Part shown: in pieces, positions 24,266 to 35,725 of the stretch
How the letters are laid out: every line of letters starts with the position of its first letter
How positions within the stretch are numbered: the first letter of the stretch is position 1
From: Amesomyces nigricolor
Taxonomy: Eukaryota; Ascomycota; Sordariomycetes; Sordariales; Chaetomiaceae
DNA length: 64,000 bases
NCBI GenBank assembly: GCA_004802645.1
Contig: SRKS01000001.1
Span: forward strand, 4,836,001-4,900,000
Direction of reading: 5' to 3'
Notes under the pieces: model-generated
Database searches by the model: none
What the model was told of the DNA's origin: nothing
The model's input: only the letters and a program-made list of their open reading frames with translations
Position numbers and translations under genes: made by a program

Positions 24266-26330
24266 GATTGTTGTGGAAAGAGCCTGACTGGCGGTGGCAA
24301 GGCAAGTACGAGGAAGTGTGTTGAGTGTGTGTTGAGGAGGGGTCTAAAAACCGAAAGGAATTTAGGGTGGATTGGGTGTTGACTCGAGATTTCGAGTTGA
24401 TGAAGGTTGTCCCGGGTTCCAAGTCGGTAGAGCAGCTGTTGAAGGTGTCGTTTGGACTAAGGGCGAGGCAGTTGCATCAAAAAGAAGCTTCTAATGTTAA
24501 CCTTTGGGACGGGAAGGGGGAAGGGGGCCGGGCGTTTTGTACCACAGATCTCCCGAATGGGCATCCAGATGTGGATGATCAAGGGCAATCCACGACGAAA
24601 TCCACACGCGTTGATCCCCGGAACAAGGCCGCCAGCAGGTTGCTGTCACAAATTGGGTGGTGGGTCTGACCGGCGACCCGGGGTGTGCTGTGCCAGGCCA
24701 GGGATCACGGCCAGGGTCGATGTTGATCAGAGGAGACGCCCCTCCACCCTCGATCCGTCATCATTCGGGCCCCTGCCATGTGAGCGGCAGTACGAAGTAC
24801 TTGGTACATCGGTACATGCGTCCGAACTTCAAACATCTTTTTTGATTTGCTGTTCTCACTCCGGGTGCGTCGGGGACCGCCCTGAGTCGATGCGTGAGCC
24901 TGGTGTTGAGGCCATGGGACGGGTCCCTACAAATGTGATTGCCATTGATCTGCCGAGTCCAAACGTCTGAGACTCATGGTACGCCGAGACCGACAGCGAA
25001 GGTGAAGCTCTTGGTCCTCTCTTCGTGCCGAGTCCTGCAACGAGAGGCCATCGATCGAGACGACTGTCGAACCGAACCTCGCGGCATCCACGTTTCGGTG
25101 GCGCGACCTGCACGCCTTTCCCACGCTAGCTCGAAGGAGGTGACACATCTTCCTGCATTTTCCTGCTTGCCAGATTGCTGGGTCTCGTGCAGCCACACGG
25201 ACCACTTACCAGAACAGGAGAAGCTGCCGGGCCCAGGGCTGGAGGGATCCGTGAGCGGGATGTGCGATTCGGTACGTACCCTTGCCCCCTGGCCTGTCGC
25301 GGGCGCTTGGGACTGCGACCCCCTGAGCCAAGCAGATGCACGGACATACAACGAGAATGGAACTTGAGACGAGCATCGACCCCAAGCTTTCGAGGTGCAT
25401 CGCGGAGTCGCGGATGGTATGTATTGGCGTGTGCTGTGACCGGATCGTTGCGCTGATCTTATGCCGGCCACCCCAAGGTGAGCGAAATGCCATCTCGAAA
25501 CGGGCATCTCGAGAACCTGCCACTTGATGCTGCACAACCCTTCAGGTCATCCGCTGAGACCCCGGCTCCTTGATGCTGGTGATCATCTCGCGTGTGTCTT
25601 CAATGCCGACGGATGGCACCACTGCGAATCCTCCGGTGCTCTTTCTCGCTCATCGAGACTTGTTTCGTGCATGGGTTGGATCAGACTTCTGGGCTTGTCA
25701 GAGCAAGGCAAATCTCGATCGAGGCAAGGCCCAGGGGCTGTCGAGATTGGCGTCGAGGCTCAGGGACTCGTGATCATCAGCGGTAGGGAGCATTGTTGCT
25801 GGCTGGGGTTGAGCCGGAAAGAGCGCAGCCTGTTTGGTGCTGTGTTTGATGTGCTGCAGGGGACAGCGGAAAGATGTTGAGAATCTGGTACGCCGCCCTG
25901 TGATGTAACAGGTTACTGTGTACTTGGTGGTCGATGGGGTGGTCATGATGGGAGAGGAGCGGGCACGCAGAAGGTCTCTTGTGCCACCTGTGCCACATCC
26001 GCAAGACCCGAGTCTCAAAGACAGAACGCCGGGATGAAATTCCCGAGCGCACTCTGGGCAGTAGGTACCGAGATGGTGAAGTGCGAAATCGGGGATGTTT
26101 GGAACTTTGGAAAAAGTTCAGTCGCATCAGGATTAAGCCTGATTTCTTACACTTTCAGTTGAAAGCTCTTTCCTTGGGCACATCAACTGTGGAAGTTTCT
26201 GCCTAAATCGTGCCTTCTGATAATGGATGGAAAACAAATCGTGAAATCTCTGCGGGAAAGAGCAGCCCTGACTTGTTTCTCATACCATCTGCCCCACTGA
26301 CAACTTCATCAGTTCAACTCTAATAACCAA

Positions 26331-26359
26331 TTTTTATTTTCTTTCTTTTTCCTTTTTTT
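26331..26359 (+). promoter_or_regulatory. Pyrimidine tract, possible promoter of an unannotated plus-strand transcript
   Basis: A 29-nt run of T and C with a single A is followed by a CpG-rich stretch and a 54-codon ATG open frame starting at 26416. Fungal transcription starts often follow such tracts. The evidence is compositional only. Confidence 0.2.
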
Positions 26360-29300
26360 GCCCAACCACGACGCGACCGAAAGATCTCCCTGAATTTGAC
26401 CGACTCCGCTCCCCGATGCCGCCGCCGGGACTCCACAATCAGGATCAGGCCGGACCCGGTGCCCGCCCCGGCCTGCCCCGCAAAGACCGACACCTCCGCC
26501 GCTCGCTTGCCTCGTCTCCTCAGCACTCGTGGCCCTTGACCATTAGTTTCAAGCCAGGTTGCCGACCAAACCTGCGGTAGTTGCGGCACAACAATTCTCT
26601 CGCGATTCCCGCCATCGCCAACTACTCCATACCCAGGTTGACCCTGGGTCCGACTTGTGGCTTGCTTTTCGAGACCCAGTCACCAAGTGTGGCTTGACCA
26701 TGTCGAGCCTCGGATCACATGCCACTCAACAGAATCGAGAGAAGCTCAGTCAACCACTCGCGACATCTTCTCCATTTCCCGTCGAGATGGCATGGAGCGG
26801 TTGTACCTCGGGCACTCTCTGATTGCCCGCCTATAAGACGGATGTTAATGGGGTTACAATGTCCCAAGTCTGCACTGCTTCCTCCCCAACCAGCGTTCCA
26901 CGGTGCCCCTTCGGGAATGGCTCGTCAGGGTCAATGGCGATTCTCATCAGACTCTTTGGGTCCAGGACGCTGCGCCTCCATGGCCTTGTCCCAAGACTCC
27001 AACCGCCCTCAACCACCTTCCTGTTCTGGACATGCTTCCATTGATGGAGTCCGCCCTGCTCGGCACAATGTTACGGCATCGGAGCCGCTTTCCAGCGACC
27101 CGAGAGCTGAAGCGCAATGGTCCATCCCGTGCATCCGGCTGACGCCCACCGGCAATTTTTGGTCCCCGAGATTCCACTCACCGCCAGTCCCGGAGGCCCC
27201 AGCACCGGGCCGTGGGGGGGCACGAGGACGGATGAACCCGATCTATCATCGAGCACTTCTTCTACCGGCTTTCCACCAACCACTCTCTCCCGCGGCCTCG
27301 GAGACTTCCCAGCTATGGCTGGTGATTAGGGGCGATGATGTAACCACAGGCTGGTCCCGGTGACAGCTTTGTGTATCTGGGACGACAACTAAACTTTCTA
27401 ATTGGCTGGACTAGAAGAACAGGGGGCTGCTTCCGGCCCACATTCCCGATGCAACCAAGACGATCTTCCAAGGGCCAGAATAGAGTTTGTGGAATCTGTC
27501 GATCACCGCATGAGCGATCTCCGATTGAAGACCTATTTGTTCCCTCAACGCCATCTCGAGTTCCGTGACAGACAGGACGCAAGAACTCAGCAGGTTCAAG
27601 TCGAGACCTTTACTTTTGTGTCAGGCGCCAACTTTCCGGGTCAGTCCCCCAGAATACCACAAAGCCAAATTTCAGATCCGGTCATTTGGGTCACATTTAC
27701 CGTCCTGTCCAACGTGTTGGGAGGAGCAACCGAAACTCCTTTTCCTGAAATATCCTCCGAGATTCCCGGAGTCTGTGGTTGTGTGACATTGGAAAGAACT
27801 TGATGCTCCAGCTCTACTACCCTACCAGAACTAGGTCTGCCTTGGCTTTTGTCGAGGAAGAGTATGAGGGCGACACCATCAAGGCAAGAGTTCACACCGA
27901 CGGCCTCTCACGCACCGGGCATCAGTCATGGCTCTTCACTTTCAAAGAATGGGCACCCTGGTGGAATTCCAACCCTTCGAGCTTCCTTCAACAGCTAAGT
28001 CTGGAACCATCGCTGGCTATGGTTCCGTGATTGAGAGCCTATCGCATCCCTACAACTGTTTTCATGCTGTTCAAGGGGATCATTGGCCACGTACCCAAAG
28101 CCCCTCAAATTCTGAATCGATGGGTTACACGTTCGACATCCCCTGCGAATGGGCAAGTCTCGAACTCAGCCGACAACCGAAGAGCTGGCCACCTGGCGGT
28201 GCGACCGGGAGCCTTTATGGCCGAAGGAAGGGGGGAGCGAAGCCCTGATCAGATCATTGGGTATTGGCATCTACGGCTGAACAGCCATTCTTGCCCTTTG
28301 TCTTAGGCAAGGACTTGTTAATACTCCAGCGATGGAAGTTGGCTGTCTTGGAAGCTCTCATTGCCATTTCCATGGGCTGAGCACTTATCTCACGCGGAGG
28401 AGGCCACTTTTAAATGGGGGCAAGCAGTTCATCAGTCTTTTTTTATTTCAGAAGAATCTCGTTGTCATCCCGACAGAGAGCAGGCAAACCTCTGTTCTAG
28501 GTCTGCTTTCAGGAAATGTCTATCGAGAGGCAGGGAATGCCATGCCTCGAGAAGCCCGAGAAGGTGCAGAGCCAGCTGGAGCCACCGCAGCGTCAGTTCT
28601 CAACCCCCTCAATCGGTTTCCTATGGGCAAGATGAGCGGCAGCCCCAGAGGCTGAAGGGGAACATTGCACGCACACCACCAAGCTGCAGAGGAATCCTGA
28701 AGGGGTGATATCTCCGGTTTCTCTCCTTCAGGGATGGCCCGTGGGGTTCCATCCGAGTCGATGGTGGTTCTGTACCACCGACATCAAGAGGTCGGCGATC
28801 TGCGTGAAGAGGTTCTTTCATCGAAACCCATGACTGTTCCACTTCTCTGCACTGGGCCAATGTTTCCAACCGTCACACACATCCAACTCCTCCTTACTGC
28901 AGGGTGATTAGTTCAGCTCGCTGTCTGATGTTGGAAGATCGGCAAGACTACCTAGCACCTGAGCAAGACTTGCGGGACTGTCGCCAATCAGGCCGATGAG
29001 CTCAAGAATGAAATCATCTTAGGAGGGTCGGTGCCTCGCGTGGGTGTTCAGGCGCGCTGTCGGTGCCGCCCCAGATCCATGATTCCCCCTCATCTCACCT
29101 CCTGGAAGGCCAATCAACCCTGGAACAGCACCCTGGAGCTTTCCACAAGCCGGGGAAGATCATCCTATGGGCTAGGTAGCAGCCAAAGGCCGATGCTGAC
29201 GACGCTGATCGCCATGCCTCGGGGAGGCAAGACATGACAATCCCATCCTGCGCACATCCACACCACAAGCAGTAAGGGTTAGCCTCACACTTCAGCGAAC

Positions 29301-32300
29301 ACCTCCCCAGAGGCACCGTCTGGTTGGATTCCTTGATGTCGAGTCTCTGACACCGTCAAATCGTATCATTTGCAGGGACAAACTTGCGTCGGCGACGCAA
29401 GGGCTGGGGTTGACCTGCAGGAGTAGCCCGGCCAGTCAAGGAAGTACACCATCCTCAGTTGACAACTTCCTGAGAAAGTTCCGGCCCCATGCTCGCTTAT
29501 CCCTTGAACGAACATCATTGACTCTGAGATGATTCATCGACTTCCTAGACGACGGCGGGCGAAGATGCGTTTCCGAGCTGTGTCAGGGTTCCGGTAGACA
29601 CAGTCGAGCGAGACCCAGAGAAAGTGTGTTCAGTGCTGGATGAATCCGGAGCAAAGCTTCAAGTTCTCTGAGCCCTGTTGTGACAAAACTGGGAGCCCAC
29701 ATCCGTCATGGTGGGCCGCAGGGCTCTCTGTCTGGAACTTACACCGGAATATGGTCGAGAAGCAGCAGAGCGGGTCCTTGGTGTTCTCTCAACAACACAT
29801 CTTAAGACTCAAGCCGGGTTTGCCAGCAGCGGTTGCCCAAACAACAACTCGTGGCTTCGTTTGCACGGAACCGAGCGACTCCCGAATATTCTTCTGACAC
29901 ACAACCGCGAACCGTTGAAGCGGATGTTGTTTGGGGCTTGAAACCATGAGCCTCACGCCTTGCTTTTTGCTGCGGCTGAATGCCTATTGGCTAGCTCCCG
30001 ACGCCGTTTCTTGACCGTTGCAACAAATGTCTCACCTTTAAATTCCAACGGCTTCCCTGCTCCTCGTGGGATCGCGGCGCCAGTGCGGGCCCCCTGCCCC
30101 TTTAGCCCCTGGCGAGCCAAGATGCCTGGACTCTCCGCTTTGAACATCATCAGGAAGACAAACAAGCCTCTTTCCATGGACGACGACTTGCAAGTTCGCC
30201 ACAGGAAGATTAAATGTTTCCGTTCCAAGGCAAGAAGTCCCAATCTCACCACATCGCGATTGCTGATCGCCCTCTAACCCTACCTGTCCCTAGCGCCGAA
30301 AAGGAAAAGAGAAAATCGTTCGATGTCTGCAGCACCGCCGGGGTATTCCCCGCGCTCCTGGGAATGAGCAAGGACCACATCACTGCAGCCGTCCCAGCCA
30401 CACGTCACACACACAACCCTTGGCGTCTTCGTCTTCCAGGAGGTCTTGTGTGTTGGGTGACACCAGAGCCAAACAGCAGGACGCGGCCGCTGCCACTGGG
30501 TCGCCGGCCTGGTTGGCCTCCCAGCACCTGGGAACTCTCCGGTCTCCCCAGGTTGCACCGCTCATGACTGCCCTCATGGCAGGACATGGACGTACTGCAC
30601 GATATATTGCACCTCCAAGGCTGGCTGCATGCCACGGCGGACCGAGTCGATCATGGGACGGCGGGAGACACTGCCGACCTGGCACTGACAAGCAACCGGA
30701 GCGAGTCAGGGCCCGGAGAGAGACTTCGTCCCTGGTCCTTTCCCTCTTTCCCTGCCTGTGGCTTGCTGAAAATGCCATCACTGCAGAGCGGACCAAGGCA
30801 GCCTGCAGCCCTCAAAAACCCTGCTTCGTTGTGTGTGTCCACGCATGCGGTCACTCATCTCACTCACAGCAGAGCAGCATGGGCGGTCTCCTCCGCCGTT
30901 CCATCTCCCCCCTTTCGCCATCCGACACCCGCTCGCTTGCCGGAATCACCTCCGCCCCTTGCTCCCGCACTGTCCTGATCTAGGACTCGGTCAAGGCACA
31001 ACGAACCCTCCCGCCCACACCTCCCGCCCCTCATGACACTGACACATCCAAGAGAGAAAAGGCCCAGACGCCAACCAGTCCCGACTGGGTGACATGTCCG
31101 ACCCGGCCCCTGATCGAGGAACCAACCAGGCGGGTACGGAGAAGCGGGGCGGAGAGGGACGGCAGATCACCGGCACGGGCTTGGTTCTGGGTTCTGGGTC
31201 TGGTTGGATGGATGGGTGATGATGACCAAGCCCTTGGCAGGCCTTCCCGAAAGCAGCTCCCCGCGCCTCGCCTCGTCCATCCAGTCGAACGACACTCCCC
31301 CCCTCTTCGGTCTCGCTCCTTCTCACTGGCCGAGCAGGGAAAAAGTGAGGGAGGTGGCTGACGATTTGGATGGGGATGGGTGGGTGGCTTGCCGATCAGA
31401 CAACACGCCCCCTCGTGGCCGGTTAGCTTTTTCTTTCTGCCTTTTGCCTTGGCTTGCTCCCGCTTGCTCCCTCCCGCGGGGAGGTTGTTCGTGTTCCGGT
31501 CCCGGGGGGAGGAAGGGGAAGGCCTTTGTTAAGGACACACCACCTCCATCAACAACCTCCCCTTCACTCCCTCGCCTCGACCACGCAGGAAACTTGCAGG
31601 TTTGGGAAGTGACCAGTCGATCTTTGCGTCGAGGGGTGTGTGTTACACAGCAGCAGGAGAAAGAGAAAAGAGAAATGCGGTTTGCTTGATGACTTTTGGG
31701 AATAACTGACAGAGAGTGCTCTTTGAGGTGGTTTCGGGCAGACAGCGTGTTGTTGTTGCCGACAGCTGCTGCTTGCTGTGGCAAACTGAGATGTGAGATG
31801 CCCCCAACGGCCGCAGGGATGGGGTTGGTGACAAGTCAGTTCTCGAGGACATTATCCTGTTTGGGGAGACAAAGCCCCTTTTCCCATTTTGCAAAGAAAT
31901 GCATGCCAGAACATATCCTATTCTGCAAAAACTGTTGTCCTACATGACACCCAGACGTTGCCGACATAACGTAAATGACCGTCAGATACCCTCAAGTGAG
32001 AATTTCACGTCTCACACTGCTCTGGGTTGCTGTTTTGAGTCTCTCAAGGATCGCGGAATCAAACAGTAGACTCAACAACTGGATGATCTCTCCACAAAGC
32101 ACCACGAAACAGACAGAGAGACAATGAAGATATTCATTCAGGCAAAAAACTCACACATCAATGAGCGGCGTAGCACGAGTATACTCGAGTTAATCTAAAT
32201 CAAGAGAGTATAACAAGACAATAAGAGAGAGCATAACCCAAACGACAAAGCTAACAAACAGACCAACACGCCCGAAACATCGGGAGCCAAAAGTCATTCA

Positions 32301-32354
32301 TCATCCAGACATGACCATCGCCAAACGCCCTCTTCCCCATCCATCTGCCCCACC

Positions 32355-32370
32355 GTGTGTGTGTGTGTGT
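32355..32370. repeat. (GT)8 microsatellite
   Basis: Sixteen bp of perfect GT repeat in the 3' flank of the NIMA gene, with a second short GT run at about 32394-32403. Confidence 0.9.
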
Positions 32371-32658
32371 ATACCAACAAAGGAAACAGTAAACTGTGTG
32401 TGTGCATGTGCGACAGGGAGTCCAATGCTTCCTCCTTCTCGACCCCAACATCCAACAACCTTCACTATCATCCATCCAACCTCTTGAGTAGTAGTGAACT
32501 GACAAAAGAAATACAAAAGCCTGTACAATAAACAAAACGAACGGCGCCCAAATCCAACAATGGGTATCATCATCTCCCCCCCTCCATACTCCCACTCCAT
32601 AAACCACCCTCACCCCCCCATTACCACCCCACCTCACTCAAGCTCCCAAGCAATCACC

Positions 32659-35079
32659 TCAAATAAACCCACCCCTCCCAGTAACAACCGGCTTCCTCCT
32701 GACCAAAAACGGACTCGGCATCTCATCCCTCTCGGGATCCCACACCGCCACAGGCGCCGGCTCCGATGACACACCACCACCGCCCCTGTTCGCCGCCGCC
32801 GCATGCTCTCTGAACGCGCGCACGGGACTAGCAGGCGCATGCGAGTGAATTACCAGATTGTTCATCTCGCTAGCGAGCACCGCACTCAACGGCCTGCCTC
32901 CGGCGCGCGCCTGCTGCAGCTCGACGAGGGTGCGGCCGCGGATGTTGTTCTTCCCGGGTGAGGAAGAGACGCGAGTGGGGACTTGGGGTTGTTGGGCCAT
33001 GGAGTTGATTGGTTGTTGGTCGGTCATCTTTTTGTCCGAAGAGGGTTTGCGGTTGAGCGGGAGGGAGGAGCCGTCGCTCACGACGGGGGTGTGGTTGCTG
33101 TGGTTGCTCTTGAGGCTCGCGGTGGAGGGGATCTTGGTCAGCCCCCTGCGGCTGGGGCTGTTGCTGCGGTCTTGCAGAGCACCGGCGCTGCCGATGGCGC
33201 GGACGGCGGTTTGGAGGTCTGGGGTTGACGCTGCCACGGGAATGGTACGGCCCTGGAGGGCCTGCGATTGCTTAGATTGCAGGCGGTGGACGGGCATGGA
33301 CTTTTGGGCGTGGAGCTGGGGGCGACCCTTGGCTTGGAAAGGGTTTTTGCTTGATTTGATCATGCGGGTCGGTGAGGGGAGGTTGATCTCGTCGTCCGAG
33401 TCGGATTCGAAGGCGGCTGGGTCCTGGGGGTGTTCCCAGCGGGCCTCGTTGGCCATTTGGTTGGCGGCGAAGATGTTGGCTGGGTTAAGCGTCGGTGGCT
33501 TGCTTGCCACATGGCGGCGCGGAGAGAGGGACAGGGACGCGATGGTCATGGGTGATGGCGAGGCCATCTCGACGTCCATGGGGGTGCCAGCAGGTGCCAT
33601 GGCAAACATTGTCTGGGCCCGGCCGAAGGGGGTGCGGATGCCTTTCTTGAGCGCATGCATCGATGCATCAGGCGACCCCGCCGAAACTTCTGACATATCG
33701 GTTGTTGAAGGGAACTCGCTCTCGGGTGTCGTGCAGCCGATTGACGAGTAGGGGTCCGAATTGGTGCCGGAGGACGACAGCTCATGGCGCTCCTCCTCCC
33801 TCTGTGTTGTTGCCTTCCTGTTCTGCAGCTCCATTTCCACGCGCATCTGCACTTCGTGCTCAAATTTTCGCTGGAGCTGCTCCATCTCGACGCCCACCAG
33901 ACGATCAATCTCAAGGCGCGCCTTGACCTCCCATTCCCTCCGGAGGGACGAGTCAATTTCCTGACGCATTGCCAGCTTGTCCCGGTCAATGGACTGCATC
34001 TTGGCGTCGAGATCCCGGATCCGCCTGTTAAGCGAGTCTTCCTTCGCCTTCAACGTCTTGCTGAAATCAACAACCTCCTTCTCCTTGCGCATTAGCCGTA
34101 CCACCGGCAGATTGAGCAGCGTTGCGGTATCAGGTCTCCGGTCGGGGTTAATCCGCAAGCAGTCCTTGATGACGGCATAGAGCTCTGATGAGTAGACAGC
34201 CGGTAGAGGGGCAATCTTGCCCTCCTTGATCTTCTGGACCAATTGAAAGTGTGTCTTAGCGTTGAACGGGGGTTCTCGTGTGCAGAGCTCGTAGATGATG
34301 CAGCCAAGTGACCAGATATCGGACTTGAGTGTGTACTTCTCTGCGGCGCAGATCTCCGGCGACATGTAAAAGGGCGTTCCTACGTAGGTCGAGGCAAAAT
34401 CATGGGATTGCATCACCTTGGACAGACCGAAGTCACCAAGCTTTACCGAGTTGTCCTCGCCGAGAAACACTGCAACAGTTAGAACCGGCGCCTGACATTG
34501 TGCTTAAAAAGAGGGACATACCATTTTCAGGCTTGAGGTCGCGGTGCAAAGTGGTCATGCCCCCTGTCGGCGGCTTTGGCCGTGCGGTTGTCCCCAACCC
34601 GAGCACAGTCTTGCCGACTTCTGGAGGGTCGATGCCATAGTGACACCGGTAGAGTGCCGTCACGAGCTGGGAAAAGATGCTCCAAACAAATGATTCCTCT
34701 GCATACTGGTTCTTGTCGGACAGGCTTCGAATGACACGGCCGAGATCTCCGTTTCCGCAGTATTCCATGTAGAGGTGCAGGTCCTGGGTGGCCTTGAGGT
34801 GTTCGCGGTGGTAGTAGCCGACAATGTTTGGGTGTCGCAGGGTTGATAGAATCTGGAACTCGGCATGGAGCTGCTCGCGCTCCTTCTGTGACATCTTCAG
34901 GTAGCTGATTTCCTTGCGGCAGAGGATCATGCCGTCGGCCTTGCGGCGGACCTTTCGGATGACGCCAAAGGAGCCATGGCCTGGAGAGATGGTGTTAGCA
35001 GAGAGTGCCTGTGTCAATTGAAGCTCGTCCAATGCTCACCGATTTTCTCCAGCACATCGTACTTGTCGCTTTCCGGCAT
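32659..35079 (-). CDS. nimA: NIMA-type G2/mitosis serine/threonine kinase
   Basis: Protein kinase required for mitotic entry, chromatin condensation and nuclear pore opening in filamentous fungi (NIM-1 in Neurospora, Kin3 in yeast). Three exons, 35079-35040, 34980-34522 and 34469-32659, give 769 aa. The kinase domain starts at residue 7, with the glycine loop GHGSFG at 14-19 (completed by the first splice), Lys36 in RKEIS, HRDLKPEN at 159-166 with catalytic Asp161 (completed by the second splice), DFG at 179-181, and the T-loop STYVGTPFYMSPE. An insert of about 30 residues (CHYGIDPP...PTGGMTTL) precedes HRD. A coiled coil follows at about 295-400 for dimerisation. The tail is basic and Ser/Pro-rich, with many SP/TP sites and a terminal EMPSPFLVRRK. 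It is somewhat shorter than NIM-1. Divergent from the ankyrin/BTB gene. Confidence 0.93.
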
Positions 35080-35725
35080 GGTAGTGTGTCGATTTCGATT
35101 TCCCGGGTCGATTAGGGGTATTGCTCCATATGCAAGCGGCGAGATAATGGAATGGCAAGTGGCGTCTCTGCTACGGTTAGTATCGTCGGTATCCGCTGCG
35201 CGGGTGGTTGCGTGGTGTTGCGAGTGCTGAAACAGAAAGCATGCGGTCTTGCAGAGGACGGTTCCAGGCACGAGAATCGAGAATCGACGAAGACAGAACA
35301 GAGAGTCAACAGACCCGCCCGCTGCCTAGGCAACGGCTTCCGCTTTGGGAGGAGCGGGTGCAGAGACCCACAGAATGCAGGGGTCATGTCTCAGCGAAAA
35401 CGGTGACAGGGTCGCCTTGCGGCTCCACCCGCTGTCCCGGAAATGGCCTTATCGATAAGCTGACGAAAGCTTTGGCTCTTCTCTCTCTCAACCCCAACCC
35501 CAGAAATCGTCAACGACGGGCCCTTGCTGTGGGGAATGCAGCATCATTTGTCGTTGGATGGAGGAATAGATGGGTCTGATGCTATCTCCGGAACGCCACC
35601 TGCTCTAGGTTGAGGGTTGCGGCATCTTAATTCGAGTTTCTGTAGACAACCAACTTGCAATTCTCTTTTTCCATTCATTTTACATTTTCTTCATTAGATT
35701 TCCTTCTCAATAGACAACACAGACC
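35080..35725. promoter_or_regulatory. Divergent promoter region of nimA and the ankyrin/BTB gene
   Basis: 646 bp between the two start codons. It contains an X-box-like palindrome at 35321-35334, and pyrimidine-rich sequence near 35660-35700 that leads into the plus-strand gene. No coding sequence is recognised. Confidence 0.55.
35321..35334. promoter_or_regulatory. X-box (RFX-type) like palindrome
   Basis: GCTGCCTAGGCAAC contains the perfect palindrome TGCCTAGGCA and matches the two half-sites of the RFX X-box (GYNRCC...RGYAAC) with one mismatch. RFX factors in fungi act in cell division and DNA-damage control, which fits a mitotic kinase promoter, but a single match may be chance. Confidence 0.3.

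Larger units (their letters stand above)
24266..32658. other. Gene-poor 8.4 kb region upstream of flbC
   Basis: From the flbC start to the NIMA stop no recognisable gene is present. The first 150-250 bp should be the flbC 5' leader, and the last several hundred bp the NIMA 3' UTR. Open frames such as plus 26719-27363 (214 codons), plus 27402-27803 and minus 30380-30796 have no domains, no codon pattern I trust and no clean splice partners. A long T-rich tract at 26331-26359, followed by GC-rich sequence, resembles a fungal core promoter. The base composition is not strongly AT-rich, so RIP-degraded transposons are not evident. Confidence 0.4.

Noticed and set aside
26719..27363. 214-codon plus-strand open frame in the flbC upstream gap
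   Set aside because: Composition resembles random GC-rich sequence; no motif, signal peptide or splice partner.
16123..32658. RIP-degraded transposon as the explanation of the gene-poor block
   Set aside because: CpG and C remain common, no AT-rich islands, terminal repeats or reverse-transcriptase fragments were seen.
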